From positions 1 through 64,000 of the forward strand of contig CAILCI010000027.1 of the NCBI GenBank assembly GCA_903832625.1: a stretch of 64,000 nt of DNA, read 5' to 3'. The stretch is from an uncultured Burkholderiales bacterium. GTDB taxonomy: Bacteria > Pseudomonadota > Gammaproteobacteria > Burkholderiales > Burkholderiaceae_C. Within the stretch, counting starts at the first letter, position 1. Each line of letters begins with the position of its first letter. Positions 1-7,558 of the stretch are shown here, piece after piece. Under the pieces are notes generated by a model. The model was not told the origin of the DNA. It saw only the letters and a program-made list of their open reading frames with translations, and did no database searches. The position numbers and the translations under genes are program-made.

Positions 1-96
1 CCTGAAGGTGTGGGCGCGGTGATTCCAGGTGACAAAATACACGGCCATGTACAAGGCGTGGCTGAGGTGGAGTTGAGTATTGCCAAGCCGGAGTAA
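1..96 (+). CDS. FAA hydrolase family protein, C-terminal fragment
   Basis: Only the last 31 codons are present, in frame from base 1 to a TAA at 94-96. The peptide reads GVGAVIPGDKIHGHVQGVAEV, which matches the end of the fumarylacetoacetate/fumarylpyruvate hydrolase fold, where GVG..PGD..EGH..G is the usual closing motif. These enzymes hydrolyse beta-diketo acids in aromatic degradation. The next gene, five bases downstream on the same strand, is a zeta-class GST isomerase; that pair is typical of gentisate or homogentisate pathways. Substrate cannot be judged from this fragment. Confidence 0.75.
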   Translation, partial: PEGVGAVIPGDKIHGHVQGVAEVELSIAKPE

Positions 97-100
97 AGCC

Positions 101-739
101 ATGAAGTTGTACAGTTTTTTTCGCAGCCAAACCTCGCACCGCTTGCGTGTGGCCTTGAACCTCAAAGGCCTGAGCGCCGAATACATAGCGGTCGATTTGC
201 GCACCGAAGCGCATTTGAAATCTGCATTCAAAGCCCTCAATCCACAAGGCTTGGTGCCAGTGTTGGAGACGGAGGGACAGGTGTTCATCCAGTCGCCCGC
301 CATCATCGAATGGTTGGAAGAACGCTACCCCACGCCCGCTTTGTTGCCGCAAGACAGCGCAGCGCGCGCGCGGGTGCGTGCCTTGGCCGACATGGTGGGC
401 TGCGACACGCATCCGCTCAACAACCGCCGCGTGTTGGAGTACTTGCGCCACACCTTCGGCGCGAACGAAGACGCCATCAACGCATGGTGCAGCACATGGA
501 TTGGCGCAGCCTTTGACGCCATAGAAGCCTTGTTGGCCGCAGACACGCAACGCGGACGTTTTTGCGTTGGCGACGCGCCCAGCTTGGCCGATGTGTATTT
601 AGTGCCGCAAATCGAGAGCGCACGCCGCTTCAAAGTGGACTTGAGCCGCTGGCCTTTGATTGCAGCGGTAGAGGCAGAGTGCATGAAGCTTGAAGCTTTT
701 CAAAAGGCGGCGCCTATGCAGCAGCCCGATGCTTCATGA
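101..739 (+). CDS. maiA: Maleylacetoacetate/maleylpyruvate isomerase (zeta-class GST)
   Basis: A 212-residue glutathione-dependent cis-trans isomerase of the MaiA/NagL family, cytoplasmic. The N-terminal thioredoxin-like half begins MKLYSFFRSQTSHRLRVAL; the S9-x-x-S12 region sits where zeta GSTs carry their catalytic SSC motif, here changed to SQTS. QSP at about 64-66 is the glutathione gamma-glutamyl contact and NPQGLVPVL precedes it, as in the family. An all-helical C-terminal half follows. The ORF track starts earlier at a TTG inside the upstream gene; I prefer the ATG five bases after that gene's stop. With the upstream FAH-family gene it should convert maleyl-pyruvate or maleyl-acetoacetate to the fumaryl form for hydrolysis. 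The exact substrate is inference. Confidence 0.82.
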   Translation: MKLYSFFRSQTSHRLRVALNLKGLSAEYIAVDLRTEAHLKSAFKALNPQGLVPVLETEGQVFIQSPAIIEWLEERYPTPALLPQDSAARARVRALADMVGCDTHPLNNRRVLEYLRHTFGANEDAINAWCSTWIGAAFDAIEALLAADTQRGRFCVGDAPSLADVYLVPQIESARRFKVDLSRWPLIAAVEAECMKLEAFQKAAPMQQPDAS

Positions 740-759
740 GTCTGCGATAGCATTGGCCA

Positions 760-1977
760 ATGCAAACCTCCTCTTGGGCTGCGCTTTGGGCGCAGCCATT
801 TTTCTTTCGATTCTGGTCAGCGCGTTTGGTGGGCGTGTTGTCCAACCAAATGCTGATGTTGGCGCTGTCTTGGCATGTGTATGACATCACTTCCAGCGCT
901 TGGGATTTGGGGCTAGTCGGGCTGTTTCAGTTTTTGCCCGCACTCTTGATGACGCTGCCCGCAGGGCATGTGGCCGATCGGCTGCATCGGGGCAAAATTT
1001 TTGCGTGTTGTTTGTTGGTGCAAGTGGTGGTCTCAGGCGTGTTGCTGATGGCTACGCAAGAACATTGGGCAACGCGCGAGCTGATGTTTGCGCTCTCGGT
1101 GGTGTTGGGCATCACACGGGCGTTTCAAATGCCAGCGCAGCAAGCTATCACGCCCTTGTTGGTGCCATCTGGCTTGTTGCAGTCGGCAGTTGCCGTGAGT
1201 ACCAGTGGCATGCAAGCCGCCATCATTGGCGGGCCTGCATTGGGCGGCGTCTTGTATGCCAGCAGCCCATTGACGGTGTATGCCGTGTGTTGCGGCTTGT
1301 CTTTGTTGGCGGGCTTGCAAACCTTGCGCGTCAAGATCCATCATCAACCGACCCACACGGCTGCGAGCTGGCGCACGGTGTTGGCAGGTGTGGCTTTTGT
1401 CTGGGAACGCAAGGTCTTGCTGGGTGCAATGGCGCTCGATTTATTTGCCGTGCTCTTAGGCGGTGCAACGGCTTTGCTGCCCATTTATGCACGCGATATT
1501 TTGCACATTGGCCCCGAAGGTTTGGGTCTGTTGCGGGCTGCGCCTGCCGTGGGTGCGCTGGCAATGTCTTTGGTGATTGCGCGCTATCCCTTGCAACGTC
1601 AGGTTGGCAAACGCTTGTTATGGGCGGTGGCGGTGTTTGGTGCGGCCACGGTGGTGTTTGGTGTGTCCGAAAACTTCTGGTTGTCGCTGGTGGCTTTGAT
1701 CGTGACGGGCGCGGCAGACAACATCAGCGTGGTCACGCGATTGACCTTGGTGCAGCTGGAAACGCCGGATGACATGCGTGGCCGCGTGGCGGCGGTGAAT
1801 ACCATTTTCATTGGGGCGTCGAACCAGTTGGGCGAGTTTGAATCAGGCACCACGGCTGCATGGTGGGGGCCCGTGGGTTCGGTGGTGATTGGCGGCTTGG
1901 GGACGATGGCGGTGGCGTTGTGGTGGCTTAAGCTGTTTCCAGATTTGGCCAAACGCGACCGCATGAGCCACGGATAA
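760..1977 (+). CDS. MFS transporter, EntS-like (MFS_3)
   Basis: A 405-residue major facilitator with about 10-12 hydrophobic segments. The loop after TM2 reads GHVADRLHRGKIF, the MFS motif A (G..aDr.gRr) in the form seen in EntS-type exporters. The C-terminal half contains DDMRGRVAAVNTIFIGASNQLGEFESG, typical of the enterobactin-exporter-like subfamily. This family usually exports siderophores, drugs or other small molecules across the inner membrane. It starts 20 bases after maiA on the same strand, so co-transcription is possible, but no substrate can be read from context. The opposite-strand queD gene ends three bases downstream. Confidence 0.8.
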   Translation: MQTSSWAALWAQPFFFRFWSARLVGVLSNQMLMLALSWHVYDITSSAWDLGLVGLFQFLPALLMTLPAGHVADRLHRGKIFACCLLVQVVVSGVLLMATQEHWATRELMFALSVVLGITRAFQMPAQQAITPLLVPSGLLQSAVAVSTSGMQAAIIGGPALGGVLYASSPLTVYAVCCGLSLLAGLQTLRVKIHHQPTHTAASWRTVLAGVAFVWERKVLLGAMALDLFAVLLGGATALLPIYARDILHIGPEGLGLLRAAPAVGALAMSLVIARYPLQRQVGKRLLWAVAVFGAATVVFGVSENFWLSLVALIVTGAADNISVVTRLTLVQLETPDDMRGRVAAVNTIFIGASNQLGEFESGTTAAWWGPVGSVVIGGLGTMAVALWWLKLFPDLAKRDRMSHG

Positions 1978-1980
1978 GCA

Positions 1981-2343
1981 TCACATTTTCAAACAACAAC
2001 GGTCGCCGCTGGCGGGGCGCTCCACCAGCACTTGCGAGATATTGGGCAGCGTGTCTTTGAGCTGTTTGTAAATGAATAGGCACAGGTTTTCCAGCGTGGC
2101 CGGACCTATGCCTTGCACCTCATCCAAAAAACGGTGATCGAGTAACTCACGCACTTTGTTGACTTCTTGGCGCAAAAAAGCCAAATCCAGCATCATGCCG
2201 CTGGTGGGGTCGGGCGTGCCAGAAATGGTGACTTCGCCGTGGTAGGTGTGGCCGTGAATGCGCAGGCTGCCTTCGGTCTCGATCTTGCGGCGCAAGGTGT
2301 GGGCGGCTTCAAAGTAAAAGCGTTGGCTGAGTTCAAATGTCAT
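1981..2343 (-). CDS. queD: 6-carboxytetrahydropterin synthase family protein (QueD-like)
   Basis: A 120-residue T-fold protein. QueD makes 6-carboxytetrahydropterin from dihydroneopterin triphosphate, feeding QueE. Zinc ligands are visible as H15 (FEAAH) and H30/H32 (HGH), and a later DHRFLDE supplies the catalytic Asp-His. The start is the ATG of MTFELSQRF, which overlaps the queE stop by four bases (ATGA); the longer track ORF is not needed. Odd point: the catalytic Cys of canonical QueD lies four residues before HGH, but here that position is Ser26 (SLRIHGH). Adjacency to queE supports the queuosine role; the altered site suggests a divergent subgroup. Confidence 0.85.
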   Translation of the reverse strand: MTFELSQRFYFEAAHTLRRKIETEGSLRIHGHTYHGEVTISGTPDPTSGMMLDLAFLRQEVNKVRELLDHRFLDEVQGIGPATLENLCLFIYKQLKDTLPNISQVLVERPASGDRCCLKM

Positions 2344-2975
2344 CGGATGCCGATCAACTTGTGGGTTTGCAGACTCACGCCCCATTGCGGATGCGCTTGG
2401 GCATAGGCCACAGCGGCTTGGGTGTTGGCCTCGGCTTGAGGGCCGTCCATGGGCTGCAAATAGAAGTGGTCAAATTTCAAAGTCTCGAATTGTCGCGGAT
2501 TTGCCAGCACTTGCGGAAACACCAGTTTCAATTCTTGTCCCGAAGTCACGGCCAGGGCGCTGCCCGCTTTGGGGCTGACGCACAACCAGTCAATGCCAGC
2601 GGGCGGCGCAAGCGTGCCGTTGGTTTCTACGGCAATGCGAAAACCGTGTGTGTGCAAAGCGTCCACCAAGGCGGTATCGACTTGCAGCAGCGGCTCGCCG
2701 CCGGTGAGCACCACCAAGCGGTGCGCCGTGTCGGCTGAGGGCCAAAAGCTGGCGATTGTTTGTGCCAAGTCGGTCGCAGTGGCAAATTTGCCGCCACCGT
2801 CGCCGTCTGTGCCGACAAAGTCGGTGTCACAAAACTGGCAGACGGCGCTGGCGCGGTCTTCTTCGCGGCCAGTCCAGAGGTTGCAGCCAGCAAAACGACA
2901 AAACACGGCAGGGCGTCCGGCATTCGCGCCTTCGCCTTGGAGGGTGTAGAAAATTTCTTTCACGCTATAGGTCAT
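2340..2975 (-). CDS. queE: 7-carboxy-7-deazaguanine synthase
   Basis: A 211-residue radical SAM enzyme that rearranges 6-carboxytetrahydropterin to 7-carboxy-7-deazaguanine, the committed step to queuosine and archaeosine. It begins MTYSVKEIFYTLQGEG, the family signature. The cluster motif is C-x14-C-x2-C (CNLWTG...AVCQFCDTDF), the longer spacing known in some proteobacterial QueE, rather than the common CX3CX2C. GGEP (VLTGGEPLLQ) is the SAM-binding motif. I chose the internal ATG at 2975 over the 303-residue track ORF because homology starts there. The gene is translationally coupled to downstream queD. queC and queF are not in the window. Confidence 0.93.
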   Translation of the reverse strand: MTYSVKEIFYTLQGEGANAGRPAVFCRFAGCNLWTGREEDRASAVCQFCDTDFVGTDGDGGGKFATATDLAQTIASFWPSADTAHRLVVLTGGEPLLQVDTALVDALHTHGFRIAVETNGTLAPPAGIDWLCVSPKAGSALAVTSGQELKLVFPQVLANPRQFETLKFDHFYLQPMDGPQAEANTQAAVAYAQAHPQWGVSLQTHKLIGIR

Positions 2976-3019
2976 GGCTGAACTGTAACGGAGAGCCACA
3001 CCGCAGCGTGAAAGCTGGC

Positions 3020-4864
3020 TTAAATGGCTTGAGGCGCCCAGCGCAAACCAATAAACGCTGAGCGTGCGGGCGTGCCAAAGCTGGGCGTGATCAGATAGTG
3101 GTGATCCAACAGATTGTCGATACGTGCTTGCAAGTGCCAGTCTGAGTTCAGTTGCTTGTTGGCGAACACATGAAGCAAACCATAGCCCGCTGCACGGGTG
3201 CTGGCGCTGGCGTTGAAGCGTTGTCCCACGCCGCGCAGTTCTGCGCCCCATGTCCAGCCTGCGCTTTGGGTGTCAAAACCGACATTGCCGAAGTGGCGTG
3301 CGCGCCAAGCCAGGGTCTTGTGGGTGTTTAAATCGACGGGGTTTTGCACATCCCAAGAAAAGCGCAGGTTCACGCCGCGATGCTGGGTGTGACCCGACAG
3401 ACTGGCGCCTTGGAGTTGTACTTTGGCGGTGCTTTCGTAGTGACCCGCCACACTTTGGAATAGGTGGCTCAAACGGTTTTGATACACCACCAAGCCCATT
3501 CCAGAAGGGCCTTGCGTGTAGCGCAAGCCCAGTTCTTTGTTCAAGCCGGTTTCGGGTTGCAAATCGGGGTTGCCGACGCGCGGTGCATAGCGCACATACA
3601 AGCTGGGCACGCGAAACGAGGTAGCGACCGAGCTGCTCAAACGCCATTGCGGATTGAGGGCATAGCCATAGGCCAAGCTGCCTGTGTTTTTGCTGCCAAA
3701 TTGGCTCTGCGCATCGTGTCGCGCATTGGCTTGCAGCGTGTGTTTTTTAGCCGCGTAGCCATAGCCGAGCGCAAAACCGCGCTGCGCCGTTGTGGTGTTG
3801 AGCACGTTGACCAGTTCAATTTGCTCAAACCTTTGTTCAAGCAAACCTGTGAAGCGATGTGCGCCCAGCTTGAAGCTGTGTTGCGCAAGCAAATTGCTGC
3901 GTTGGCTCAAGGTGGTGATGTCGCTGATATCGTGCGGCAAGGTGAGGTCGCTGTCTTGGCTTTTGCTGATCGAGATTTGGCTTGTGTGCGCTTCATCCCA
4001 ATGGGCTTGCCAGTTCAAACCTGCGGTTTGTAAGCCATACAGCGCTTGATGGTTGAGCTGGGGCTGGTTGCCAGAGTCGTATTGCGCCTTCAAGTTGCTT
4101 CGCAACAGCGTCAATTCCAAGTGTTGGCTTGCGTCAATTTTTAATCCCAATTTGCCGCTGTAGGCAGTTTGTGCATAGCCATCGTCGTCTTGGTTGTAGG
4201 GCGTATTGATTCTGGCGCTGAAGCCTTGGCTGGCTTGACGCGAGACGCTAAGGCTGTAGTCCCAGGCTTGGTGCGTGCCGCTAAGGTGCGCATCGCTTTT
4301 GCGGGTTTGGTAGGAGCCTGCGCCAAAGCTGATGCTGGGTTGCAGGCCTGCTTCGCCTTTACGGGTAAAGATTTGAATCACGCCAGCAACCGCATCTGAA
4401 CCATAGACCGAAGCCGCTGGCCCGCGCAAAACCTCAATGCGTTCAATTTGCGCTAAGGGTAAATTTTGCCAATTTGCGCCGCCCGAAAATGCCTGACTAT
4501 CGATGCGAACACCGTCTATGAAAACAGCTGTCAAACGTGACTCTGCGCCGCGTACAAAGACCGAGGTGTCGGCGCCTTGCCCGCCGCTGCGGTTGAATTG
4601 CACGCCGGGCAAACGCTCCAACACATCGGCTACGGTGGACGCACCTGCGCGCTCGATCTCTTCTTGCTCAATCACGCTCACATCGGCCAGCACTTGGCTC
4701 AAAGGCTGCTCGGTGCGGGTGGCGGTGATGACAATGGGGTCGAGCTGGATTCCATCAGCGGCGTCCGTCTTGGCAAAAATGCTGGAGACCGACAGACTGC
4801 TCAACGCGGCGAGCCAGAAAACCTTAGAGCCACCAAAGGCGTGGGGGTGAGCGTGAATCAACAT
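3020..4864 (-). CDS. TonB-dependent outer-membrane receptor, BtuB-like
   Basis: About 614 residues. A hydrophobic leader (start at MLIHAHPHAFGG) is followed by a TonB box-like segment (DPIVITATRTEQPLSQV), then the plug domain with RLPGVQFNRSGGQGADTSVFVRG and IERIEVLRGPAASVYGSDAVAGVI, all diagnostic of BtuB/CirA-type receptors. The remainder is beta-barrel. It should take up a scarce ligand across the outer membrane using TonB. BtuB relatives carry cobalamin, but no cobalamin riboswitch is convincing upstream, and the divergent neighbour is a metal-efflux CDF protein, so a metal complex is also possible. The C-terminus ends LRWAPQAI rather than with the usual terminal Phe. Start chosen by leader position. 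Confidence 0.85.
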   Translation of the reverse strand: MLIHAHPHAFGGSKVFWLAALSSLSVSSIFAKTDAADGIQLDPIVITATRTEQPLSQVLADVSVIEQEEIERAGASTVADVLERLPGVQFNRSGGQGADTSVFVRGAESRLTAVFIDGVRIDSQAFSGGANWQNLPLAQIERIEVLRGPAASVYGSDAVAGVIQIFTRKGEAGLQPSISFGAGSYQTRKSDAHLSGTHQAWDYSLSVSRQASQGFSARINTPYNQDDDGYAQTAYSGKLGLKIDASQHLELTLLRSNLKAQYDSGNQPQLNHQALYGLQTAGLNWQAHWDEAHTSQISISKSQDSDLTLPHDISDITTLSQRSNLLAQHSFKLGAHRFTGLLEQRFEQIELVNVLNTTTAQRGFALGYGYAAKKHTLQANARHDAQSQFGSKNTGSLAYGYALNPQWRLSSSVATSFRVPSLYVRYAPRVGNPDLQPETGLNKELGLRYTQGPSGMGLVVYQNRLSHLFQSVAGHYESTAKVQLQGASLSGHTQHRGVNLRFSWDVQNPVDLNTHKTLAWRARHFGNVGFDTQSAGWTWGAELRGVGQRFNASASTRAAGYGLLHVFANKQLNSDWHLQARIDNLLDHHYLITPSFGTPARSAFIGLRWAPQAI

Positions 4865-4931
4865 CAAATTCCAAACAACATCGAGGCAGCACTTGGCGGG
4901 AACAGCGCAGCCACAAGGCGGCGTAAACTGA

Positions 4932-4980
4932 TTGCAAAGCATGAGGAAAAAGCTATTTTACTAAAATGAATACAAAATAG
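4932..4980. promoter_or_regulatory. Divergent promoter/operator between TonB receptor and CDF exporter
   Basis: The AT-rich 138-base spacer contains the palindrome ATTTTA-C-TAAAAT at 4955-4967 and a second inverted repeat CTATTTT (4953-4959)/AAAATAG (4974-4980). A plus-strand TTGCAA-N16-TATTTT and a minus-strand TTAACT-N18-TAAAAT could be overlapping promoters whose -10 elements both lie in the palindrome. That would let one regulator control receptor and exporter together. The motif does not clearly match a Zur or Fur box. Promoter calls are by eye only. Confidence 0.4.
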
Positions 4981-5002
4981 TTAAATAATAAAACCACTAT
5001 CT

Positions 5003-5953
5003 ATGAGTGCACACCACCACCATCACGGCTCTGAAACCCATGCTGGGCATGGGCATGGGCATCAGAGCCACGGCCATCATCACCCTTTGCCCGCCAATCG
5101 CCATGCATTTGTGCTGGCAACGGCTTTGAACACGGGTTTTGTTGCGGTTGAGTTTTTCTACGGATGGCTGGCCAACTCCACCGCGTTGATGGCCGACGGG
5201 GGTCACAACCTGTCGGATGTGCTGGGTTTGTTGTTGGCTTGGAGCGCAGTTCGTTTGTCCAAGGTCTCGGCTTCCGAGCGTTATACCTTTGGGCTTCGCA
5301 GCAGCTCAATCTTGGCTGCTTTGGGCAATGCCATGTTGCTGCTGCTGGTCAGCGGCGCGATTGCTTGGGAGGCGCTGTTGCGTTGGTTTTCGCCCGAACC
5401 TGCGGTTGGCTTGACCGTCATGGCCGTGGCGGGCGTGGGTTTGGTGGTCAATGGTTTTTCGGCTTGGTTGTTTACCCAAGGTCGCGAGCACGACCTGAAC
5501 ATTCGCGGCGCGTATTTGCACATGCTCGCGGATGCCTTGGTGTCGTTGGGCGTAGTAGTGGGCGGCCTGGTGATGTGGCAAACCGGCTGGACATGGGTTG
5601 ATCCTGTGATGAGTCTGATCATCGTCGCGGTGATTGTTTACGGCACTTGGGGTTTGCTCAAAGAGTCGGTGCAATTGGCTTTGAGTGCCGTGCCTGCACA
5701 CATCGACATACAGGCGCTGACACAGCATTTGCTGAGCATGCCCGGCGTGGTCTCGGTGCATGACTTGCATGTTTGGGGCATGAGTACCACGGAGACAGCA
5801 TTGACGGTGCATTTGGTCATGCCCCAAGGCCACCCGGGCGACGCGGCGCTGGAGGTCATCAGCGAATCGCTGCAACAACATTTTCGAATTCAGCACAGTA
5901 CCTTGCAGGTGGAGTTGACAAGCATCCACCACAGTTGCTGTTTGGCGCATTGA
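5003..5953 (+). CDS. Cation diffusion facilitator (Zn/Co/Cd efflux), His-rich N-terminus
   Basis: A 316-residue inner-membrane antiporter of the ZitB/CzcD type with six predicted membrane helices. Metal-site residues are visible as HNLSDV in TM2 and HMLADALVSLG (HxxxD) in TM5. The first 35 residues are extraordinarily His-rich (HHHHH, HGHGH, HGHHH), a cytosolic metal-sensing or delivery tail. The C-terminal domain (VSVHDLHVWGMST) is the conserved CDF cytoplasmic fold, and the protein ends HHSCCLAH, offering further ligands. It is divergent from the TonB receptor across a palindromic spacer. Zinc is the likeliest substrate, from family knowledge. Confidence 0.92.
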   Translation: MSAHHHHHGSETHAGHGHGHQSHGHHHPLPANRHAFVLATALNTGFVAVEFFYGWLANSTALMADGGHNLSDVLGLLLAWSAVRLSKVSASERYTFGLRSSSILAALGNAMLLLLVSGAIAWEALLRWFSPEPAVGLTVMAVAGVGLVVNGFSAWLFTQGREHDLNIRGAYLHMLADALVSLGVVVGGLVMWQTGWTWVDPVMSLIIVAVIVYGTWGLLKESVQLALSAVPAHIDIQALTQHLLSMPGVVSVHDLHVWGMSTTETALTVHLVMPQGHPGDAALEVISESLQQHFRIQHSTLQVELTSIHHSCCLAH

Positions 5954-5975
5954 AAGCAGAGAAAATAGCCGCCGT

Positions 5976-6827
5976 ATGATTTTTTTCAAACAACCGAAAC
6001 GGCGCTTGCTCGGCAAGACTTGGCTTTTGGGCTTAACACTTGGCTTGTGTCTAGGCGGCGCTGGTATTTCGCAAGCTTTTGCTCAGGAACTTTCTCGCAT
6101 GACCCACGACGCTGCACCTCTCATCGCACCCACAGGCACTTTGCGTGTCGCGATCAACCTTGGCAACCCCATCTTGGCGGGCAAAGACGCCAGTGGTCAG
6201 CCCAGTGGCGTGTCGGTAGACATGGCACAAGAATTGGCCAAACGCTTGGGCACGCCGTTTTCGTGGGTGGTGGTGGACAAAGCCAAAGACTCGGTCGAGG
6301 CTGTGACCCAAGGCCGCGCCGATGTGGGGTTTTTTGCCATCGATCCTGCGCGTTCTGAGGGCGTGGCGTTTACCCATGCTTACGTGCAAATTGAAGGCAG
6401 CTATTTGGTGGCCGAAAATTCGCCGCTGCACAGCAACGAAGACGTAGACCGCGCTGGCACACGCGTGGTGGTGGGGCAGGGCAGTGCTTACGATTTGTTT
6501 CTGACGCGCCATCTCCAACATGCTGAGATTGTGCGCGCTGAATCTTCGCCCGCCGTGGTCGATTACTTTGTCGCCCACAAACTGGATGTTGCCGCTGGCG
6601 TGAAGCAGCAACTAGAGGCCGATGCAAAGCGTTTGAGCGGCCTGCGTTTGTTGCCCGGGCGCTTCATGGTGATCAACCAAGCCATGGGCTTGCCGCTTGG
6701 CCGTGGTCAAGCAGCGCAGCAATGGCTGACACAGTTTGTGGATGAGTTGCGCGGCGCGGGATTTGTAGCGCAAGCGCTCAAGCGACATGGCGTGCAGGGC
6801 GCGTCGGTAGCGCCTGCCACGCCATGA
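5976..6827 (+). CDS. Periplasmic amino-acid-type solute-binding protein (SBP_bac_3)
   Basis: A 283-residue extracellular solute-binding protein. A leader of about 36 residues ends near GISQAFAQ, with an AFA signal-peptidase site. The family pattern follows: GTLRVAINLGNPILAGKD, SGVSVDMAQELAKRLG, and RADVGFFAIDPARSEGVAFT, where these proteins bind the ligand carboxylate. It lies 22 bases after the CDF gene on the same strand, so it may share its transcript, but no ABC permease or ATPase accompanies it. It is an orphan receptor that must work with a transporter encoded elsewhere or act as a sensor. Ligand unknown. Confidence 0.82.
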   Translation: MIFFKQPKRRLLGKTWLLGLTLGLCLGGAGISQAFAQELSRMTHDAAPLIAPTGTLRVAINLGNPILAGKDASGQPSGVSVDMAQELAKRLGTPFSWVVVDKAKDSVEAVTQGRADVGFFAIDPARSEGVAFTHAYVQIEGSYLVAENSPLHSNEDVDRAGTRVVVGQGSAYDLFLTRHLQHAEIVRAESSPAVVDYFVAHKLDVAAGVKQQLEADAKRLSGLRLLPGRFMVINQAMGLPLGRGQAAQQWLTQFVDELRGAGFVAQALKRHGVQGASVAPATP

Positions 6828-6831
6828 GTTT

Positions 6832-7467
6832 TTAAGCCACTTCGCGAATGAAGTCGGCGCGTGCGCGACGCACTTTTTTCAGGCTGACCAACCAGTCTTT
6901 GTCGGCTTCGCGGTAACCCAGCGGCACGATCACGGTGCTGCGCAAGCCTTTGGCGCGCAAGCCCAAAATCTCGTCTAGGGCGGCGGGGTCAAAGCCTTCC
7001 ATGGGCGTGGCATCCACTTCTTCAAAGGCGGCGGCCACCAAAGCAGCGGTCATGCCAATGTAGGACTGGCGCGCGGCATGTTCGAAGTTGACTTCGGCGG
7101 GGCGAGCGGGGTAGTTGCTGAGCAACATCTTGCGGTAGTTCTCCCAGCCTTCGCTGGTGAAGCCGCGCTCTTTGTTGGTCAGGTCAAACATCATGTTGAT
7201 GCGCTCTGGCGTGTAGTTGTCCCAAGCGGCAAAAACCAAGAGGTGCGAACCATCGGTGATTTGGGCTTGGTTGTGCGCGATAGGCTTGATGCGTTCGAGC
7301 ACTTCTTTGTTGGTCACCACAAACACTTCATAGGGCTGCAAGCCGCTGGAAGTGGGAGCCAAGCGGATGGCTTCGAGGATGCGCTCGAGCTTATCTTGAG
7401 GCACTTTTTTGGCGGGATCCATTTTTTTGGCAGCGTAGCGCCAGTTCATTTTGTCGAGCAAAGCCAT
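6832..7467 (-). CDS. Nitroreductase family NAD(P)H-dependent flavoprotein
   Basis: A 211-residue FMN oxidoreductase of the NfsB-like group. N-terminal WRYAAKKMDPAKKVP and LEAIRLAPTSSGLQPYEVFVV include the FMN phosphate-binding Ser residues and the typical APTSSGLQPW/Y motif. The C-terminal LRAKGLRSTVIVPLGYREADKDW matches the family's second flavin-contacting segment. Such enzymes reduce nitro groups or quinones, or act as dihydropteridine reductases, in the cytoplasm. It converges with the upstream binding-protein gene with only four bases between stops. The physiological substrate is unknown. Confidence 0.88.
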   Translation of the reverse strand: MALLDKMNWRYAAKKMDPAKKVPQDKLERILEAIRLAPTSSGLQPYEVFVVTNKEVLERIKPIAHNQAQITDGSHLLVFAAWDNYTPERINMMFDLTNKERGFTSEGWENYRKMLLSNYPARPAEVNFEHAARQSYIGMTAALVAAAFEEVDATPMEGFDPAALDEILGLRAKGLRSTVIVPLGYREADKDWLVSLKKVRRARADFIREVA

Positions 7468-7558
7468 TCGTATACCTTGTGTGTAGGAGTTTTGGGAAGA
7501 GCAACTTAGGTGGGGCTGGTTGATGCCCTTTCAAGTTGACGCCAATTTTGGTGCAGAT

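Noticed and set aside
4865-5002. Cobalamin riboswitch upstream of the BtuB-like receptor
   Set aside because: A short GCTGTTCCCGCCAAG stretch resembles the CCCCGCAACTG box, but it lies partly at the start region and the other conserved boxes are missing.
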